This document shows positions 9,642 through 19,792 of a stretch of 64,000 nucleotides of DNA, in pieces. Position numbers and translations under genes: made by a program. The notes beneath the pieces are model-generated. The model made no database searches, had not been told where the DNA came from, and saw only the letters and a program-made list of their open reading frames with translations. The stretch is from an uncultured Propionibacteriaceae bacterium (GTDB lineage: Bacteria > Actinomycetota > Actinomycetes > Propionibacteriales > Propionibacteriaceae): positions 16,028 to 80,027 of the forward strand of contig CAMDZW010000014.1 of NCBI GenBank assembly GCA_945911015.1, written 5' to 3'. Every line of letters begins with the position of its first letter. Position 1 is the first letter of the stretch.

Positions 9642-9682
9642 GCCGCTCAGCCGAGCGTCACAGACGAGGCCAGCACATCCAC

Positions 9683-9722
9683 GTGTGGGCCAGCATGCCT
9701 CCGCAGGTGTGCTGGCCCACAC
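9683..9722. terminator. 13-bp stem hairpin between convergent genes
   Basis: GTGTGGGCCAGCA ... TGCTGGCCCACAC. Confidence 0.65.
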
Positions 9723-9751
9723 AGGTTTGTGAGTTGGTCGACGTACGGTGA

Positions 9752-11440
9752 TCAGCCGCTGGTGACCGCACCCTGTACGGCCGAGGTCACCGTCTTGGCG
9801 TACTTGCCGAGGACGCCGCGGGTGTACTTGGGGGGCAGCGGTTCCCAGCCTTCCTTGCGCGCGGCCAACTCGTCCGCTGCGATGGCAACATCGAGCGTCT
9901 TGTTGGCCACGTCGAGGGTGATCTGGTCACCGTCACGGACGAAGGCAATCGGCCCGCCGTCGACGGCTTCGGGAGCGATGTGGCCCACGCACAGGCCGGT
10001 GGTCCCTCCGGAGAAGCGGCCATCGGTGACCAACAACACGTCCTTGCCCAGCCCGGCGCCCTTGATTGCGCCGGTGATGGCCAACATTTCACGCATCCCG
10101 GGTCCACCCTTGGGGCCTTCGTAGCGGATGACCACGACATCGCCGGCGGTGATCTTTCCGTCGCTGAGGGCGTCGAGTGCGGCACGCTCACCGTCGAACA
10201 CCCGCGCGGTGCCGACAAAGGTCTCGTCATCAAACCCGGCCGACTTCACCACGGCTGCGTCAGGGGCCAAGCTGCCGCGCAGGATGGTCAGTCCACCGGT
10301 CCGGTGGATCGGCTCGGTGAGCTTGCGGATCACGCTGCCGTCGACGCCGGCGGGCTTGAGCGCCTCGAGGTTCTCGGCCATCGTCTTGCCGGTCACGGTC
10401 AGGGTGTCACCGTGCATCAGGCCGGCGTCCAGCAGGGCCTTCATCACGACCGGGATGCCGCCGATCTTGTCGACATCGTTCATCACATAGCGGCCGAAGG
10501 GTTTGAGGTCGCCCAGGTGGGGGACCTTGTCACCGATCCGGTTGAAGTCGTCGATCTCGAGGTCGACCTCAGCTTCGTTGGCGATCGCGAGCAGATGGAG
10601 CACCGCATTGGTCGAGCCCCCTAGCGCCATGGTCACCGCGATGGCATTCTCGAAGGCCTCACGGGTCAGGATCTGGCGAGCGGTGATGCCCTGGCGGAGC
10701 ATGTTCACCACGGCTTCACCCGAGCGGTGGGCAAAACCGTCGCGCCGCCGGTCGACCGCCGGCGGCGCGGCCGATCCCGGCAACGACATCCCCAGCGCCT
10801 CGCCGATCGAGGCCATCGTGTTTGCGGTGTACATCCCGCCACAGGCGCCTTCCCCGGGACAGATCGCCCGCTCAATGCGGGTCACCTCTTCCCGGGTGAT
10901 CCGGCCGGCCAGACAGGCGCCCACGGCTTCGAAGGCGTCAATGATCGTGACGTCCTCGCCGTCGACCTGGCCCGGCATGATCGAACCGGCATAGAGGAAG
11001 ACGCTGGCCAGATCGAGGCGAGCGGCGGCCATCAACATGCCCGGCAACGATTTGTCGCAGCCGGCCAACAGCACCGAACCGTCCAACCGCTCGGCCATCA
11101 TCACCGTCTCGACGGAGTCGGCGATGACCTCACGTGAGACCAGGGAGAAGTGCATTCCCTCATGTCCCATGGAGATCCCGTCCGAGACAGAGATGGTCCC
11201 GAACTCCAACGGGTAGCCGCCTGCTGCGTGCACACCGTTCTTGACCGCCTTGGCGAGCCGATCAAGGGAGAGGTTGCACGGCGTGATCTCGTTCCAGCTC
11301 GAGGCGACACCGATCTGAGGCTTGGCAAAATCGTCGTCGTCCATCCCGACGGCGCGCAACATTCCTCGAGCAGCGGTGCTCTCCAGACCGTCGGTGACGT
11401 CACGGGACCGGGGCTTCATGTCGATGTCATCCATGGCCAC
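9752..11440 (-). CDS. ilvD: Dihydroxy-acid dehydratase
   Basis: [58 protein letters not shown]. Confidence 0.96.
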   Translation of the reverse strand: MAMDDIDMKPRSRDVTDGLESTAARGMLRAVGMDDDDFAKPQIGVASSWNEITPCNLSLDRLAKAVKNGVHAAGGYPLEFGTISVSDGISMGHEGMHFSLVSREVIADSVETVMMAERLDGSVLLAGCDKSLPGMLMAAARLDLASVFLYAGSIMPGQVDGEDVTIIDAFEAVGACLAGRITREEVTRIERAICPGEGACGGMYTANTMASIGEALGMSLPGSAAPPAVDRRRDGFAHRSGEAVVNMLRQGITARQILTREAFENAIAVTMALGGSTNAVLHLLAIANEAEVDLEIDDFNRIGDKVPHLGDLKPFGRYVMNDVDKIGGIPVVMKALLDAGLMHGDTLTVTGKTMAENLEALKPAGVDGSVIRKLTEPIHRTGGLTILRGSLAPDAAVVKSAGFDDETFVGTARVFDGERAALDALSDGKITAGDVVVIRYEGPKGGPGMREMLAITGAIKGAGLGKDVLLVTDGRFSGGTTGLCVGHIAPEAVDGGPIAFVRDGDQITLDVANKTLDVAIAADELAARKEGWEPLPPKYTRGVLGKYAKTVTSAVQGAVTSG

Positions 11441-11466
11441 AGGCTAGCCCTCTGCCCGCACGGGCC

Positions 11467-12651
11467 TCACTCGGACTGGGTGCGAAGGTACTTGCCGAAG
11501 TGGGGCACGGTGAAGGCAATCCGGCCCCGTTCTCCGGAGTAGATCAATCCCTTCTTCAGCAGGGCATCGCGCGCCGGCGACAGGCTCTGCGGTTTGCGAC
11601 CGAGATGCTCGGCAACGGCCGAGGTGGCCACCGAGCTGGCGTCGTCGGCGTCACCGGCGGCCTCGGCCATGGCGCGCAGGTATTCACGCTCGGCAGGGGT
11701 TGCCCGCTCGTACCGGGAGCCGAAGAAGCCGACGGCGAGCTCCTGTTCGGCCTCGGGGACCGCAACGGCGACATCGTCGCCGTTGATGGGCGATCGGGGT
11801 GCCAGGTCCCAGGTCACCTTGCCGTAGGCCTGGATGAAGTACGGATATCCGCCGGTCACGCGGTACATGGCTTCGAGGGCGTCCTCGTCGAAGCGGGCTC
11901 CTTCCCCGGCGGCGGGCGTCTCGAGGGCACGATCGGCGGCCTCACGGCTGAGGCGGTCGATCCGGGTGTAGCGGAAGAGCCGTTCGGAGTAGGACTTCGA
12001 TGCCGACAGCACGGCCGGCAGGTGAGGCAGGCCGGCGCCAACCACGATCAACGGCAGACCTTGCTGAGACAGCTCGTGGCAGGCTGCACAGAGCGCGGAG
12101 ACATCGTCGGGGCAGAGGTCCTGCATCTCATCGATGAACAGGGCAACGCCGGTGTCGCGGTCCTGGGCGAGGCCGGCGATGTCGGACAGCAGCTCCACCA
12201 GATCGATCTCGATGTCACCGGAGTCGGCGCGCCCGTGGGTGGCCGGCACCTGAATCCCCGGATTCCAGCGGTCCCGGAGTTTGGCCCCCGGTTTGGCCTC
12301 ACGCTCGACAAAGGCACGGATGGTGCCGAGCACCTGGTCGTCGGCACCCAATTCTCGTACGGCCATGTGCAGTGCAGCCGACAGGGGCCGGCGCAGCGAC
12401 TGGTCCGGACGGGCCTCGAGCTTGCCGGTGCCCCAACCTGCACGCACCGCCGCCCCGCGCAGTGCGTTGAGCAGGACGGTCTTGCCGACGCCTCGCAGCC
12501 CGGTGAGCACCATCGAACGCTCGGGTCGCCCTCGGGAGATGCGTTCGAGGACGACGTCGAACTGGCGAAGTTCGTCGTCACGGCCTGCCAACTCCGGCGG
12601 TCGCTGACCGGCTCCGGGGGCGTACGGGTTCTGGATCGGATCCACGATCAC
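11467..12651 (-). CDS. AAA-type ATP-binding protein
   Basis: LTGLRGVGKTVLLN Walker A; GVALFIDEMQDLC Walker B; C-terminal winged-helix-like segment. Confidence 0.85.
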   Translation of the reverse strand: MIVDPIQNPYAPGAGQRPPELAGRDDELRQFDVVLERISRGRPERSMVLTGLRGVGKTVLLNALRGAAVRAGWGTGKLEARPDQSLRRPLSAALHMAVRELGADDQVLGTIRAFVEREAKPGAKLRDRWNPGIQVPATHGRADSGDIEIDLVELLSDIAGLAQDRDTGVALFIDEMQDLCPDDVSALCAACHELSQQGLPLIVVGAGLPHLPAVLSASKSYSERLFRYTRIDRLSREAADRALETPAAGEGARFDEDALEAMYRVTGGYPYFIQAYGKVTWDLAPRSPINGDDVAVAVPEAEQELAVGFFGSRYERATPAEREYLRAMAEAAGDADDASSVATSAVAEHLGRKPQSLSPARDALLKKGLIYSGERGRIAFTVPHFGKYLRTQSE

Positions 12652-12819
12652 ACTGTATGGAGGTGTCTAGCACCACGGCAAGAGACAGCGATTCTTCCCT
12701 ATGGACCCGTCTCTCGAATTCCATAGATGTCGATAGACCTTCCGATCGAATGCCCCCGCGCAAGCTCGGCCGTACTTGAAACTCCCGAGCGGCCGTAGTT
12801 CAGAGTCCGGAGGTACGCT

Positions 12820-13506
12820 GTGGCCATGTCGGTGTCTGAGTTGTCTGCGAGCACCCAAAACTACTTGAAGGCCGTGTGGAGTCTGACGGAGTGGTCCTCG
12901 GCGCCGGTGACACCCACGCTGATCGCGGAGCGGACGGGATTGAAGCTCTCCTCCGTCTCGGATGCCGTCCGCAAGCTCTCCGCACAAGGTCTGGTCGACC
13001 ATGCGCCGTACGGTTCAGTGGAGTTGACGGCGAAGGGCCGCTCACATGCCCTGGCGATGGTGCGGCGACACCGGCTGATCGAGTCGTTCCTGGTGAGCGT
13101 TCTGGGGTACACGTGGGACCAGGTGCACGATGAGGCGGAGCATCTCGAACATGCCGTGTCGGACTTCATGATCGATCGGATCGATGCGTTCTTGGAGTAC
13201 CCGACGCGGGATCCCCATGGTGACCCGATCCCGTCGGCGGACGGGACGGTGGAAATCCCGGAGGCCAGGCAGCTGACCGAGGTCGGAGCGGGCCATCGAG
13301 TGATGGTGGAGCGGATCTCGGATTCGGACCCGGCGCTGCTGCAGTTCTTCGAGGGGCACGGCTTCGCGGTGGGGGCGACGCTCGAGATCACCGAAGGCGC
13401 TCCATTCTCGGGTGCGTTGGACGCCCGCCTCCAGGGAACGGACAGCTCGGTGGCCCTGGGACGTTCGGCGACTGATGCGCTGTACGTGTCGGTCGCAGAC
13501 AGTTGA
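12820..13506 (+). CDS. DtxR/MntR-family metal-dependent regulator
   Basis: STQNYLKAVWSLTEW...LSSVSDAVRKLSAQGLVDHAPYGSVELT, RRHRLIESFLV, HDEAEHLEHAVSD; FeoA/SH3-like C-terminus. Confidence 0.9.
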   Translation: MAMSVSELSASTQNYLKAVWSLTEWSSAPVTPTLIAERTGLKLSSVSDAVRKLSAQGLVDHAPYGSVELTAKGRSHALAMVRRHRLIESFLVSVLGYTWDQVHDEAEHLEHAVSDFMIDRIDAFLEYPTRDPHGDPIPSADGTVEIPEARQLTEVGAGHRVMVERISDSDPALLQFFEGHGFAVGATLEITEGAPFSGALDARLQGTDSSVALGRSATDALYVSVADS

Positions 13507-13554
13507 TGCAGTAGGCGCACCTCTGCACCGTGGAACGAGTGGGCATGCCGACGG

Positions 13555-14430
13555 CTAGAGGGCGCTGGCAAGGGCCCGCCTGCGGCGTGCGTTCACGATC
13601 CGGGTTCCGATGAGTCCGTGACGGGGACTGAAAAGGTAGACCAGCACGAACACGGCTCCTTGGGTGAGGACGACCATGCCGCCGGAGGCGGTGTCGAGGT
13701 AGTAGCTCACATAGAGGCCGATGACGGCGCAGACGGCTGAGATGGCTGGCGCGATGACGAGCATGCGGCCGAATCGGTCGGTGAGCAGGTAGGCGGTGGC
13801 GCCGGGGATGATGAGCATGGCGACCACGAGGACGACACCAACGGCCTGGAGTGCGACGACGGCGGTGAGTGCGAGGAGGCCGAGGAGGGCGGCGCCGAGG
13901 ATCTTCGGGTTGAGACCGATGGCGTGGGCATGGGTGGGGTCGAAGGCGTAGAGGGTGAAGTCGCGACGTTTGGCGACAAGGATGGCGAAGGTGATCGCGC
14001 CGAGGATGATGACCTGGGTCAGGTCGGCCCACGACACCCCGAGCAGGTTGCCGAAGATGATGTGGTTCAGGTCGGTCTGCGATGGGGTGACCGAGATCAG
14101 CACCAGTCCGAGCGCGAACAAGCTACTGAACACGATCCCGATCGCGGCATCCTCCTTCACCCGACTGGTGTCACGGACCGCGCCGATCAGGGCGACGGCG
14201 AGGAATCCGAAGATCACCGCGCCGAGCGCGAAGGGCGCGCCGACGACATAGGCGAGGACGACACCGGGCAGGACAGCGTGGGAGACCGCGTCACCCATCA
14301 GCGACCAGCCGATCAGGACGAGCCAGCAGGACAGCACAGCACACACGATCGAGGCGATCAGGGTGGTCGCGAGTGCGCGGATCATGAACTCGTAGTTGAG
14401 GGGTTGAAGAAGGAAGTCGATCAGGCTCAT
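13555..14430 (-). CDS. Metal (Mn/Zn/Fe) ABC transporter permease
   Basis: ABC-3 family TM pattern, LIGWSLMGDAVSHAVLPGVVLAY. Confidence 0.92.
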   Translation of the reverse strand: MSLIDFLLQPLNYEFMIRALATTLIASIVCAVLSCWLVLIGWSLMGDAVSHAVLPGVVLAYVVGAPFALGAVIFGFLAVALIGAVRDTSRVKEDAAIGIVFSSLFALGLVLISVTPSQTDLNHIIFGNLLGVSWADLTQVIILGAITFAILVAKRRDFTLYAFDPTHAHAIGLNPKILGAALLGLLALTAVVALQAVGVVLVVAMLIIPGATAYLLTDRFGRMLVIAPAISAVCAVIGLYVSYYLDTASGGMVVLTQGAVFVLVYLFSPRHGLIGTRIVNARRRRALASAL

Positions 14431-15167
14431 CGGTCCTCATCCCTGTTCAGGACGTCCAGGCCGAAGGCCAGGGCGAGGTTGTCGGGCTGGAGCACTTCGG
14501 TCGGGTCGCCGTGCATGAGCACGCGATGCATCAGAAGGATGGCTTCGTCGGCCAGGCCCGGCAGAGCGTGGAGGTCGTGGGTGGAGACGAGGACAGTGGC
14601 GCCCTGGTCGGCCAGTTCGCGGAGCAGTCCGGTGATCGTGGCCTCGGAGCGTTTGTCGACGCCGGCGAACGGTTCGTCCAGCAGCAGGATCGTCGCACCC
14701 TGAGCGATGCCCCGGGCGACGAAGGTACGTTTCTTCTGCCCACCGGACAGCTGCCCGATCTGCCGATTCGCGTACTCGACGAGATCGACCCGTTCGAGGG
14801 CGTGGTCGACGGCGTCGTGGTCGGCCTTCTTCGCGTGACGGGTGAATCCCATGTGCCCATAGCGGCCGGTCATGACGACATCGCGTACGGTCAGCGGGAA
14901 CGCCCAGTCGACGTCCTCGCTCTGCGGCACGTAGCCCACAGCCCCGGACCGGCGCGCCGTCGCAGGGTTCTCGCCGCCGACGCGCACCGTGCCCGAGTCC
15001 GGCCGCAACAAACCCATGATGGTCTTGAAGAGCGTCGACTTGCCCGACCCGTTCATCCCAACCAGCCCGCACACCCGACCGGTCTGGATGTCGACGGTGG
15101 CGCGGTCGAGAGCGAGGACCTCCCCGTAATGCACGGTGACGTCGTGCACCGAGATCGCCGTCGTCAT
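14427..15167 (-). CDS. Metal ABC transporter ATP-binding protein
   Basis: GMNGSGKSTLFK, LSGGQKKRTFVARGIAQ, LLLDEPFAGVD. Confidence 0.93.
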   Translation of the reverse strand: MTTAISVHDVTVHYGEVLALDRATVDIQTGRVCGLVGMNGSGKSTLFKTIMGLLRPDSGTVRVGGENPATARRSGAVGYVPQSEDVDWAFPLTVRDVVMTGRYGHMGFTRHAKKADHDAVDHALERVDLVEYANRQIGQLSGGQKKRTFVARGIAQGATILLLDEPFAGVDKRSEATITGLLRELADQGATVLVSTHDLHALPGLADEAILLMHRVLMHGDPTEVLQPDNLALAFGLDVLNRDEDR

Positions 15168-16123
15168 GAGCTCCGTCCCGTCAGCGCGTCGATGATGACC
15201 CTCGCGTCGTGGCGGACCAGGTCCAGGTAGGTCGGGACCGGGCCGTCTGCCTCGGAGAGGGAGTCGACGTAGAGGGTGCCACCGAAGACCGCGTCGGTGG
15301 CTGCCACGACCTGCATCATCGGGGCTGCCGAGACCGTCGACTCGCAGAACACCGCCGGAACATCATTGTCGCGTACGAACTCGATGACCGAGGCGATCTG
15401 CTGCGGGGTGGCCTGCTGCTCGGCATTGACCGCCCAGATGTACTTCTCGGTGAGACCGGCGTCGCGGGCGAGGTAGGAGAACGCTCCCTCGCAGGTGACC
15501 AGTGCCCGCTGGTTCACCGGCAGCGCTGACAGCTCGGTCACGAGCTCATCCTGCACGTCCTGCAGCTCGGCCTTGTATGCCTCGCCGTTGGCCCGGTACT
15601 CGCTCGCGTTCTCGGGGTCGAGGTCGCTGAACGCATCGACCATGTTGTCGACATAGATCTGCACATTCAGCGGGCTCATCCACGCGTGCGGGTTCGGTTT
15701 GCCCACGTAGGCGTCCTCGGTGATCGAGACTTCTTCGACCCCATCGCTGAGCACGACGTGGGGCACGTCAAGGTCTTCGACAAACTGCGCGAACCACACC
15801 TCCAGGTTCAGCCCGTTGTCCAGAATCAGGTCCGCCTCGGACGCCTTGCGGATGTCCCCGGGCGTGGGCTCGTAACCGTGGATCTCCGCCCCGACCTTCG
15901 TGATCGACTCCACCCGCAGCTTGTCGCCGGCGACGTTCTCAGCGATGTCGGCCAGGACCGTGAACGTCGTCAGCACGACCGGACGCTCATCGTTGTCACC
16001 AGCACCGTTGTCACCTGCATCGTTGTCACCAGGGCCCCCGCATGCGGCCAGACAGAGTGCGAGCACAGCTCCCATCAGCAGCGGCAGTGCCCGGCGGGAG
16101 AGAAAGCGTGCCTTGCGCGACAT
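15164..16123 (-). CDS. Metal ABC transporter substrate-binding lipoprotein (ZnuA/TroA/MntC-like)
   Basis: Lipobox LCLAACGG; TTFTVLADIAENVAG, GAEIHGYEPTPGDI, NPHAWMSPLN. Confidence 0.93.
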   Translation of the reverse strand: MSRKARFLSRRALPLLMGAVLALCLAACGGPGDNDAGDNGAGDNDERPVVLTTFTVLADIAENVAGDKLRVESITKVGAEIHGYEPTPGDIRKASEADLILDNGLNLEVWFAQFVEDLDVPHVVLSDGVEEVSITEDAYVGKPNPHAWMSPLNVQIYVDNMVDAFSDLDPENASEYRANGEAYKAELQDVQDELVTELSALPVNQRALVTCEGAFSYLARDAGLTEKYIWAVNAEQQATPQQIASVIEFVRDNDVPAVFCESTVSAAPMMQVVAATDAVFGGTLYVDSLSEADGPVPTYLDLVRHDARVIIDALTGRSS

Positions 16124-16190
16124 GGATTGTTCCTTTGACGACGGACCGACGAGACAGATGGACGACCAGGTGACGACCGGAAATCATATG

Positions 16191-16204
16191 TTCGCCATGC
16201 CGTA
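16191..16204. promoter_or_regulatory. Candidate metalloregulator operator upstream of the metal importer
   Basis: Imperfect palindrome TTCGCCATGCCGTA about 70 bp upstream of the binding-protein start. Confidence 0.25.
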
Positions 16205-16367
16205 GTCTTGCACATGCCCTTGGCGTAGCTAGCCACTACCCGTGGATGACGCTGCCCGATCCGCCCTGCCGGACATCCAGGGTGACGCCCGATGGTCCGG
16301 CTGCTTCTGGGGCAACACCTGTCGACGAGCCATCCCTCGAGACAACGACAGCGGCTACTGTCGAGGC

Positions 16368-17438
16368 ATGGACTTCGACACGCTCACGGTCCACCTCGAC
16401 CAGCTGGTCACCAGCGGCGAGCTCGCCGGCTGGACGGCCGGGGTGGCCGATGATGCCGACACGACCCTCGCCTCGGGTGGATCACGCAGCCGTGGCGGTC
16501 CACCGATGTCGATCGACACGGTCTTTGCGATCTCGTCCTGCACCAAGCCGATCGCCGGCGCGCTCACGATGTGCCTGGTCGACCGTGAGGTGTTCAGCCT
16601 GGACGACTCGATCGCCACCTGGCTCCCCGAATTCGCCGACACCCCGGTCCTCACTGATCCCGACGGCCCTCTGGACCGGACCGTCGCCTGTGAGCGACCG
16701 ATCACCGTACGGGATCTGCTCACCATGACCCCGGGGTTCGGCTGGGTCGACGACGGCCCACTCGCGGCAGCGATGACCGCTCACCAGGTTGCCCCGGGGC
16801 CGTTCCCGCCACCGATGTCGCCCGCCGAGTACCTGCACCGGCTGGGCAGCCTGCCCCTGGCCGACCAGCCCGGCACCCGCTGGCGCTACCACACCAGCAG
16901 TGACGTGCTGGGGGTCCTGTTGGCCCGCGCCACCCACACCCCGATCCACGACCTGCTCGCCACCTACGTCACCGGCCCACTGGGCATGGTTGACACTGGC
17001 TTCGCGGCCGATCCGGACCGGATGGCCACCGCCTACGGGCCAGGTCTTGAGCCATTCGAGATTCCCGAAGGAACCTTCACTTCTCCACCACAGTTCGAGT
17101 CTCTCGCCACCGGCCTCACCTCGACCGTACGGGATCAGCTCACCTTCCTGCGCGGGTTGGCGACCGGATCCCTGCTCAGCAAGGAATCCTGGGCCCAGAT
17201 GACCACCGATCACCTGACCGCGGAGCAACGGTCCAGCGCCGAGATGTTGCTTGACGGCAACGGCTGGGGCCTCCATCTGGAGATCCGTCCCACGAGTGTG
17301 GGCTGGGCCGGCGGGTTGGGCACGATCGGCTACGTCGACCCTGTCACCGGGACCGCCGCTGCCCTCTTCACCCAGAGCTCGGTCGAGTCGACCGGGGGGA
17401 TGTCGGCCGTAGAGGCGTTCCTCACTCTGGTGGACTGA
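16368..17438 (+). CDS. Serine hydrolase (beta-lactamase class C-like)
   Basis: FAISSCTKPIAGAL (SxxK), YHTSSDVLG (YxN-like), RDLLTMTPGFGW. Confidence 0.88.
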   Translation: MDFDTLTVHLDQLVTSGELAGWTAGVADDADTTLASGGSRSRGGPPMSIDTVFAISSCTKPIAGALTMCLVDREVFSLDDSIATWLPEFADTPVLTDPDGPLDRTVACERPITVRDLLTMTPGFGWVDDGPLAAAMTAHQVAPGPFPPPMSPAEYLHRLGSLPLADQPGTRWRYHTSSDVLGVLLARATHTPIHDLLATYVTGPLGMVDTGFAADPDRMATAYGPGLEPFEIPEGTFTSPPQFESLATGLTSTVRDQLTFLRGLATGSLLSKESWAQMTTDHLTAEQRSSAEMLLDGNGWGLHLEIRPTSVGWAGGLGTIGYVDPVTGTAAALFTQSSVESTGGMSAVEAFLTLVD

Positions 17439-17648
17439 GCCAACCCAGCTCGATGAGCCTGGGCCGGATCAGATGGCGCACGACCGCAGCACTGACCGGC
17501 GACGAGATGTGGGCAAAGTTGAACTGCAGCGACGGTGCGAGCTCACCCCGACCACGGTAGGCATCGTCCTCGGGGGGGTCGGCACCACTCCCAGATCGGT
17601 CCAGACTTGGTCACCCAGCGTGACGAGGTCAGTGATGGCCGGGTGCAC
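17422..17648 (-). pseudogene. Possible frameshifted small gene downstream of aat
   Basis: Reverse strand: HPAITDLVTLGDQVWTDLGVVPTPP up to a C7 run, then (one-frame shift) EDDAYRGRGELAPSLQFNFAHISSPVSAAVVRHLIRPRLIELGWLSPPE*. Confidence 0.35.
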
Positions 17649-18342
17649 GCCAATCCGGCGCGGGTGTCGTCAGCACGGCACTGAGCCGGGTGAGGTAGTC
17701 GGACCGGTCGATCTCGATGACGCCGAGCGTGGCCAGATGCGGGGTGCACCACTGCACGTCCAGCAGGCGCTGTCCCGCAGAGGCGGTCAACACCGAGACC
17801 AGCTCCACCAGGGCGACCTTGGAGGCGTCCCGGCCGTGGTCGGGATCGTGGAACATGGACTCGCCGGCAAACAACCCGCCAATCCCGACTCCATAGAGAC
17901 CCCCGACGAGTCGGTTCTCGCCGTCCCAGACCTCGACCGAGTGCGCGAGCCCGCGGTCGTGCAGTCCTCCATAGACCCGTCTGATGTCGTCATTGATCCA
18001 GGCTCCTTCGCGTGACGGATCGCCGCAGCGCCGCATCACCTCGTCAAAGGCCCGGTCACGGGTCACCCGATAGCGACGGGTCATCTTGCGCAAGCTCCGG
18101 GACACCCGCAGCCCGTCGAGCGGCAAGATCCCGCGCCGCATCGGCGAGAACCACGCAAAGGCCACCTCCGCGTCGAGCTGTGGCCAGCGCTCGGCGTCAA
18201 CCGGCATCGGGAACACCCCGGTCCGATAGGCCTCCACCACAACAGTGGTCGAGAACTCGCCCGACAACCCGATCATGTCGTGGGGCGGCCAGTCCGCGGG
18301 ATCTCCGAAGATTGCTGAGGGCACCAAAGCATTGTGCCGCAT
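17629..18342 (-). CDS. aat: Leucyl/phenylalanyl-tRNA--protein transferase
   Basis: AYRTGVFPMP, WFSPMRRGILPLD, HSVEVWDGENRLVGGLYGVGIGGLFAGESMF, LLDVQWCTPHLATLGVIEI; the 534-aa track ORF trimmed to MRHNALVP. Confidence 0.93.
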   Translation of the reverse strand: MRHNALVPSAIFGDPADWPPHDMIGLSGEFSTTVVVEAYRTGVFPMPVDAERWPQLDAEVAFAWFSPMRRGILPLDGLRVSRSLRKMTRRYRVTRDRAFDEVMRRCGDPSREGAWINDDIRRVYGGLHDRGLAHSVEVWDGENRLVGGLYGVGIGGLFAGESMFHDPDHGRDASKVALVELVSVLTASAGQRLLDVQWCTPHLATLGVIEIDRSDYLTRLSAVLTTPAPDWRAPGHH

Positions 18343-18540
18343 GCTCACGATCTCCAGCTCGGACCGAGCGACCAGCCTGGGCCCTCCCGCTGTGGGGTGG
18401 CATGCGTCGTACGGTCGGCGAAGCAACTGCTGGATGGGCGGGCCCGGGCCGACTACGATCGGGGACACCTCCGGGTCCCACCCGATCGCATCAGCGCTGC
18501 CGCCGCGTACTCTTGGTGAGGCTGAGCAAAGGAGGCCTCG

Positions 18541-19209
18541 ATGTCGCAGAAACCGATGGGCAAGGTCATGGAAACTGTCCACAGGGCAACGCCGATCGCC
18601 GGCGGCGTACTGCGTCGCATGCTGGAGATCGCCATCGACGGCATCTCCGCACTCCCGGGCGCCAAACATTCGGCGGCCCGCCACCTGCAGAAGACCGGCG
18701 ACGTCGATGAGGCCATCGACTCGGTCGTCCGTGCCCACATCGCTCTGGCCGGTGCGCAGGGTTTTGCAACCAACCTCGGCGGCCTGCTGGCCATGCCGGT
18801 CACCCTGCCGGCCAACATCACCGGCATCCTCACCATCCAGACCCGCATGATCGCCGCGATCGCGCATCTGCGTGGTTATGACATCAACGACAACCGGGTC
18901 CGTACGGCCATCGTCGCCTGTCTGCTCGGTGGCGAAGAGGTCGCTCGACGCATCCACAACGGGACGCTGCCGACCTCGCCGATGGCGATGGCCACGGCCC
19001 CGATCTTCGACCCGGAGCTTGATGCCGCGGTGGCCAAGGAGGTGCTCGGCGCCGTGGTCGCCCGCGTCGGCGGCAAGGGCTTGAGCATCACTCTCACCAA
19101 GCGGATCCCGATCATCGGCGGCGGCGTCGGCGCCGCCTGGGACGGCTGGTCCACCCGACAGCTCGGCGTCTACGCCCGGGGCGAGCTGGTCACCCGCCGG
19201 CGCCGCTGA
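18541..19209 (+). CDS. EcsC family protein
   Basis: GAQGFATNLGGLLAMPVTLPANITGILTIQTRMIAAIAHLRGYD; GIPIIGGGVGAAWDG-like end. Confidence 0.8.
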   Translation: MSQKPMGKVMETVHRATPIAGGVLRRMLEIAIDGISALPGAKHSAARHLQKTGDVDEAIDSVVRAHIALAGAQGFATNLGGLLAMPVTLPANITGILTIQTRMIAAIAHLRGYDINDNRVRTAIVACLLGGEEVARRIHNGTLPTSPMAMATAPIFDPELDAAVAKEVLGAVVARVGGKGLSITLTKRIPIIGGGVGAAWDGWSTRQLGVYARGELVTRRRR

Positions 19210-19259
19210 CGCCGGCTCGGCACGTCCATCCACTCGAAGCGTCTGGCCCGACTCCGGAG

Positions 19260-19703
19260 TCAGACGACTTCGCCGTACGAGGGATCGTGCGGCCGCACCT
19301 CCGCCGGCAGTGCCAAGTGATCCCGTACGGCTTCGGACGCCACCTCGATCTCGGGCTGAGTTCGTGGCGTGGAGGTCGGTTCCGGGGTGACCTCCACGTC
19401 GAAGACTGGCTCGGCGTCCGGGTCAGGTTGGGTGAGCTGCTCAGACTGGGCACCCGGAGCAGGCTTGGTGAGCTGCTCAGGCCAGGTGTCCGGGACAGGT
19501 TCGGCGGACGGCTCTGGTTCCGCGAACGGGGCGGGCACTGGCGGTAGGTCGGTCCGTTGGGCCTCGGCCCACAGCTCTGCCTCCTCGGCGCGGCGCCGCC
19601 GCACCTGCATCATCCCGGCACCAGCGGCCACTGCGGCCACGATCGCACCACCCACTGCGATCAGCCGTCGCCCACGGGATCGGGACTGCCGTTGCGCTTC
19701 CAC
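19260..19703 (-). CDS. Hypothetical membrane-anchored protein with acidic/Pro-rich repeats
   Basis: VEAQRQSRSRGRRLIAVGGAIVAAVAAGAGMMQVRRRR TM then PE(P/Q)-rich degenerate repeats. Confidence 0.55.
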   Translation of the reverse strand: MEAQRQSRSRGRRLIAVGGAIVAAVAAGAGMMQVRRRRAEEAELWAEAQRTDLPPVPAPFAEPEPSAEPVPDTWPEQLTKPAPGAQSEQLTQPDPDAEPVFDVEVTPEPTSTPRTQPEIEVASEAVRDHLALPAEVRPHDPSYGEVV

Positions 19704-19792
19704 ATGGCCACAGTAGTGGGCCGACGGTCGGACCACAGATGGGACCGCAGTCTGACGACCGGGGCTACTCGGATACCTAGGCTGGCGACATC

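Noticed and set aside
12699-12726. CTATGG-N16-CCATAG inverted repeat as a DtxR-family operator
   Set aside because: Short arms with a long spacer, no match to a known DtxR/IdeR/MntR consensus; could occur by chance
18343-19233. N-terminal extension of the 534-aa ORF containing aat
   Set aside because: Overlaps EcsC gene on the opposite strand; aat homology begins at MRHNALVP
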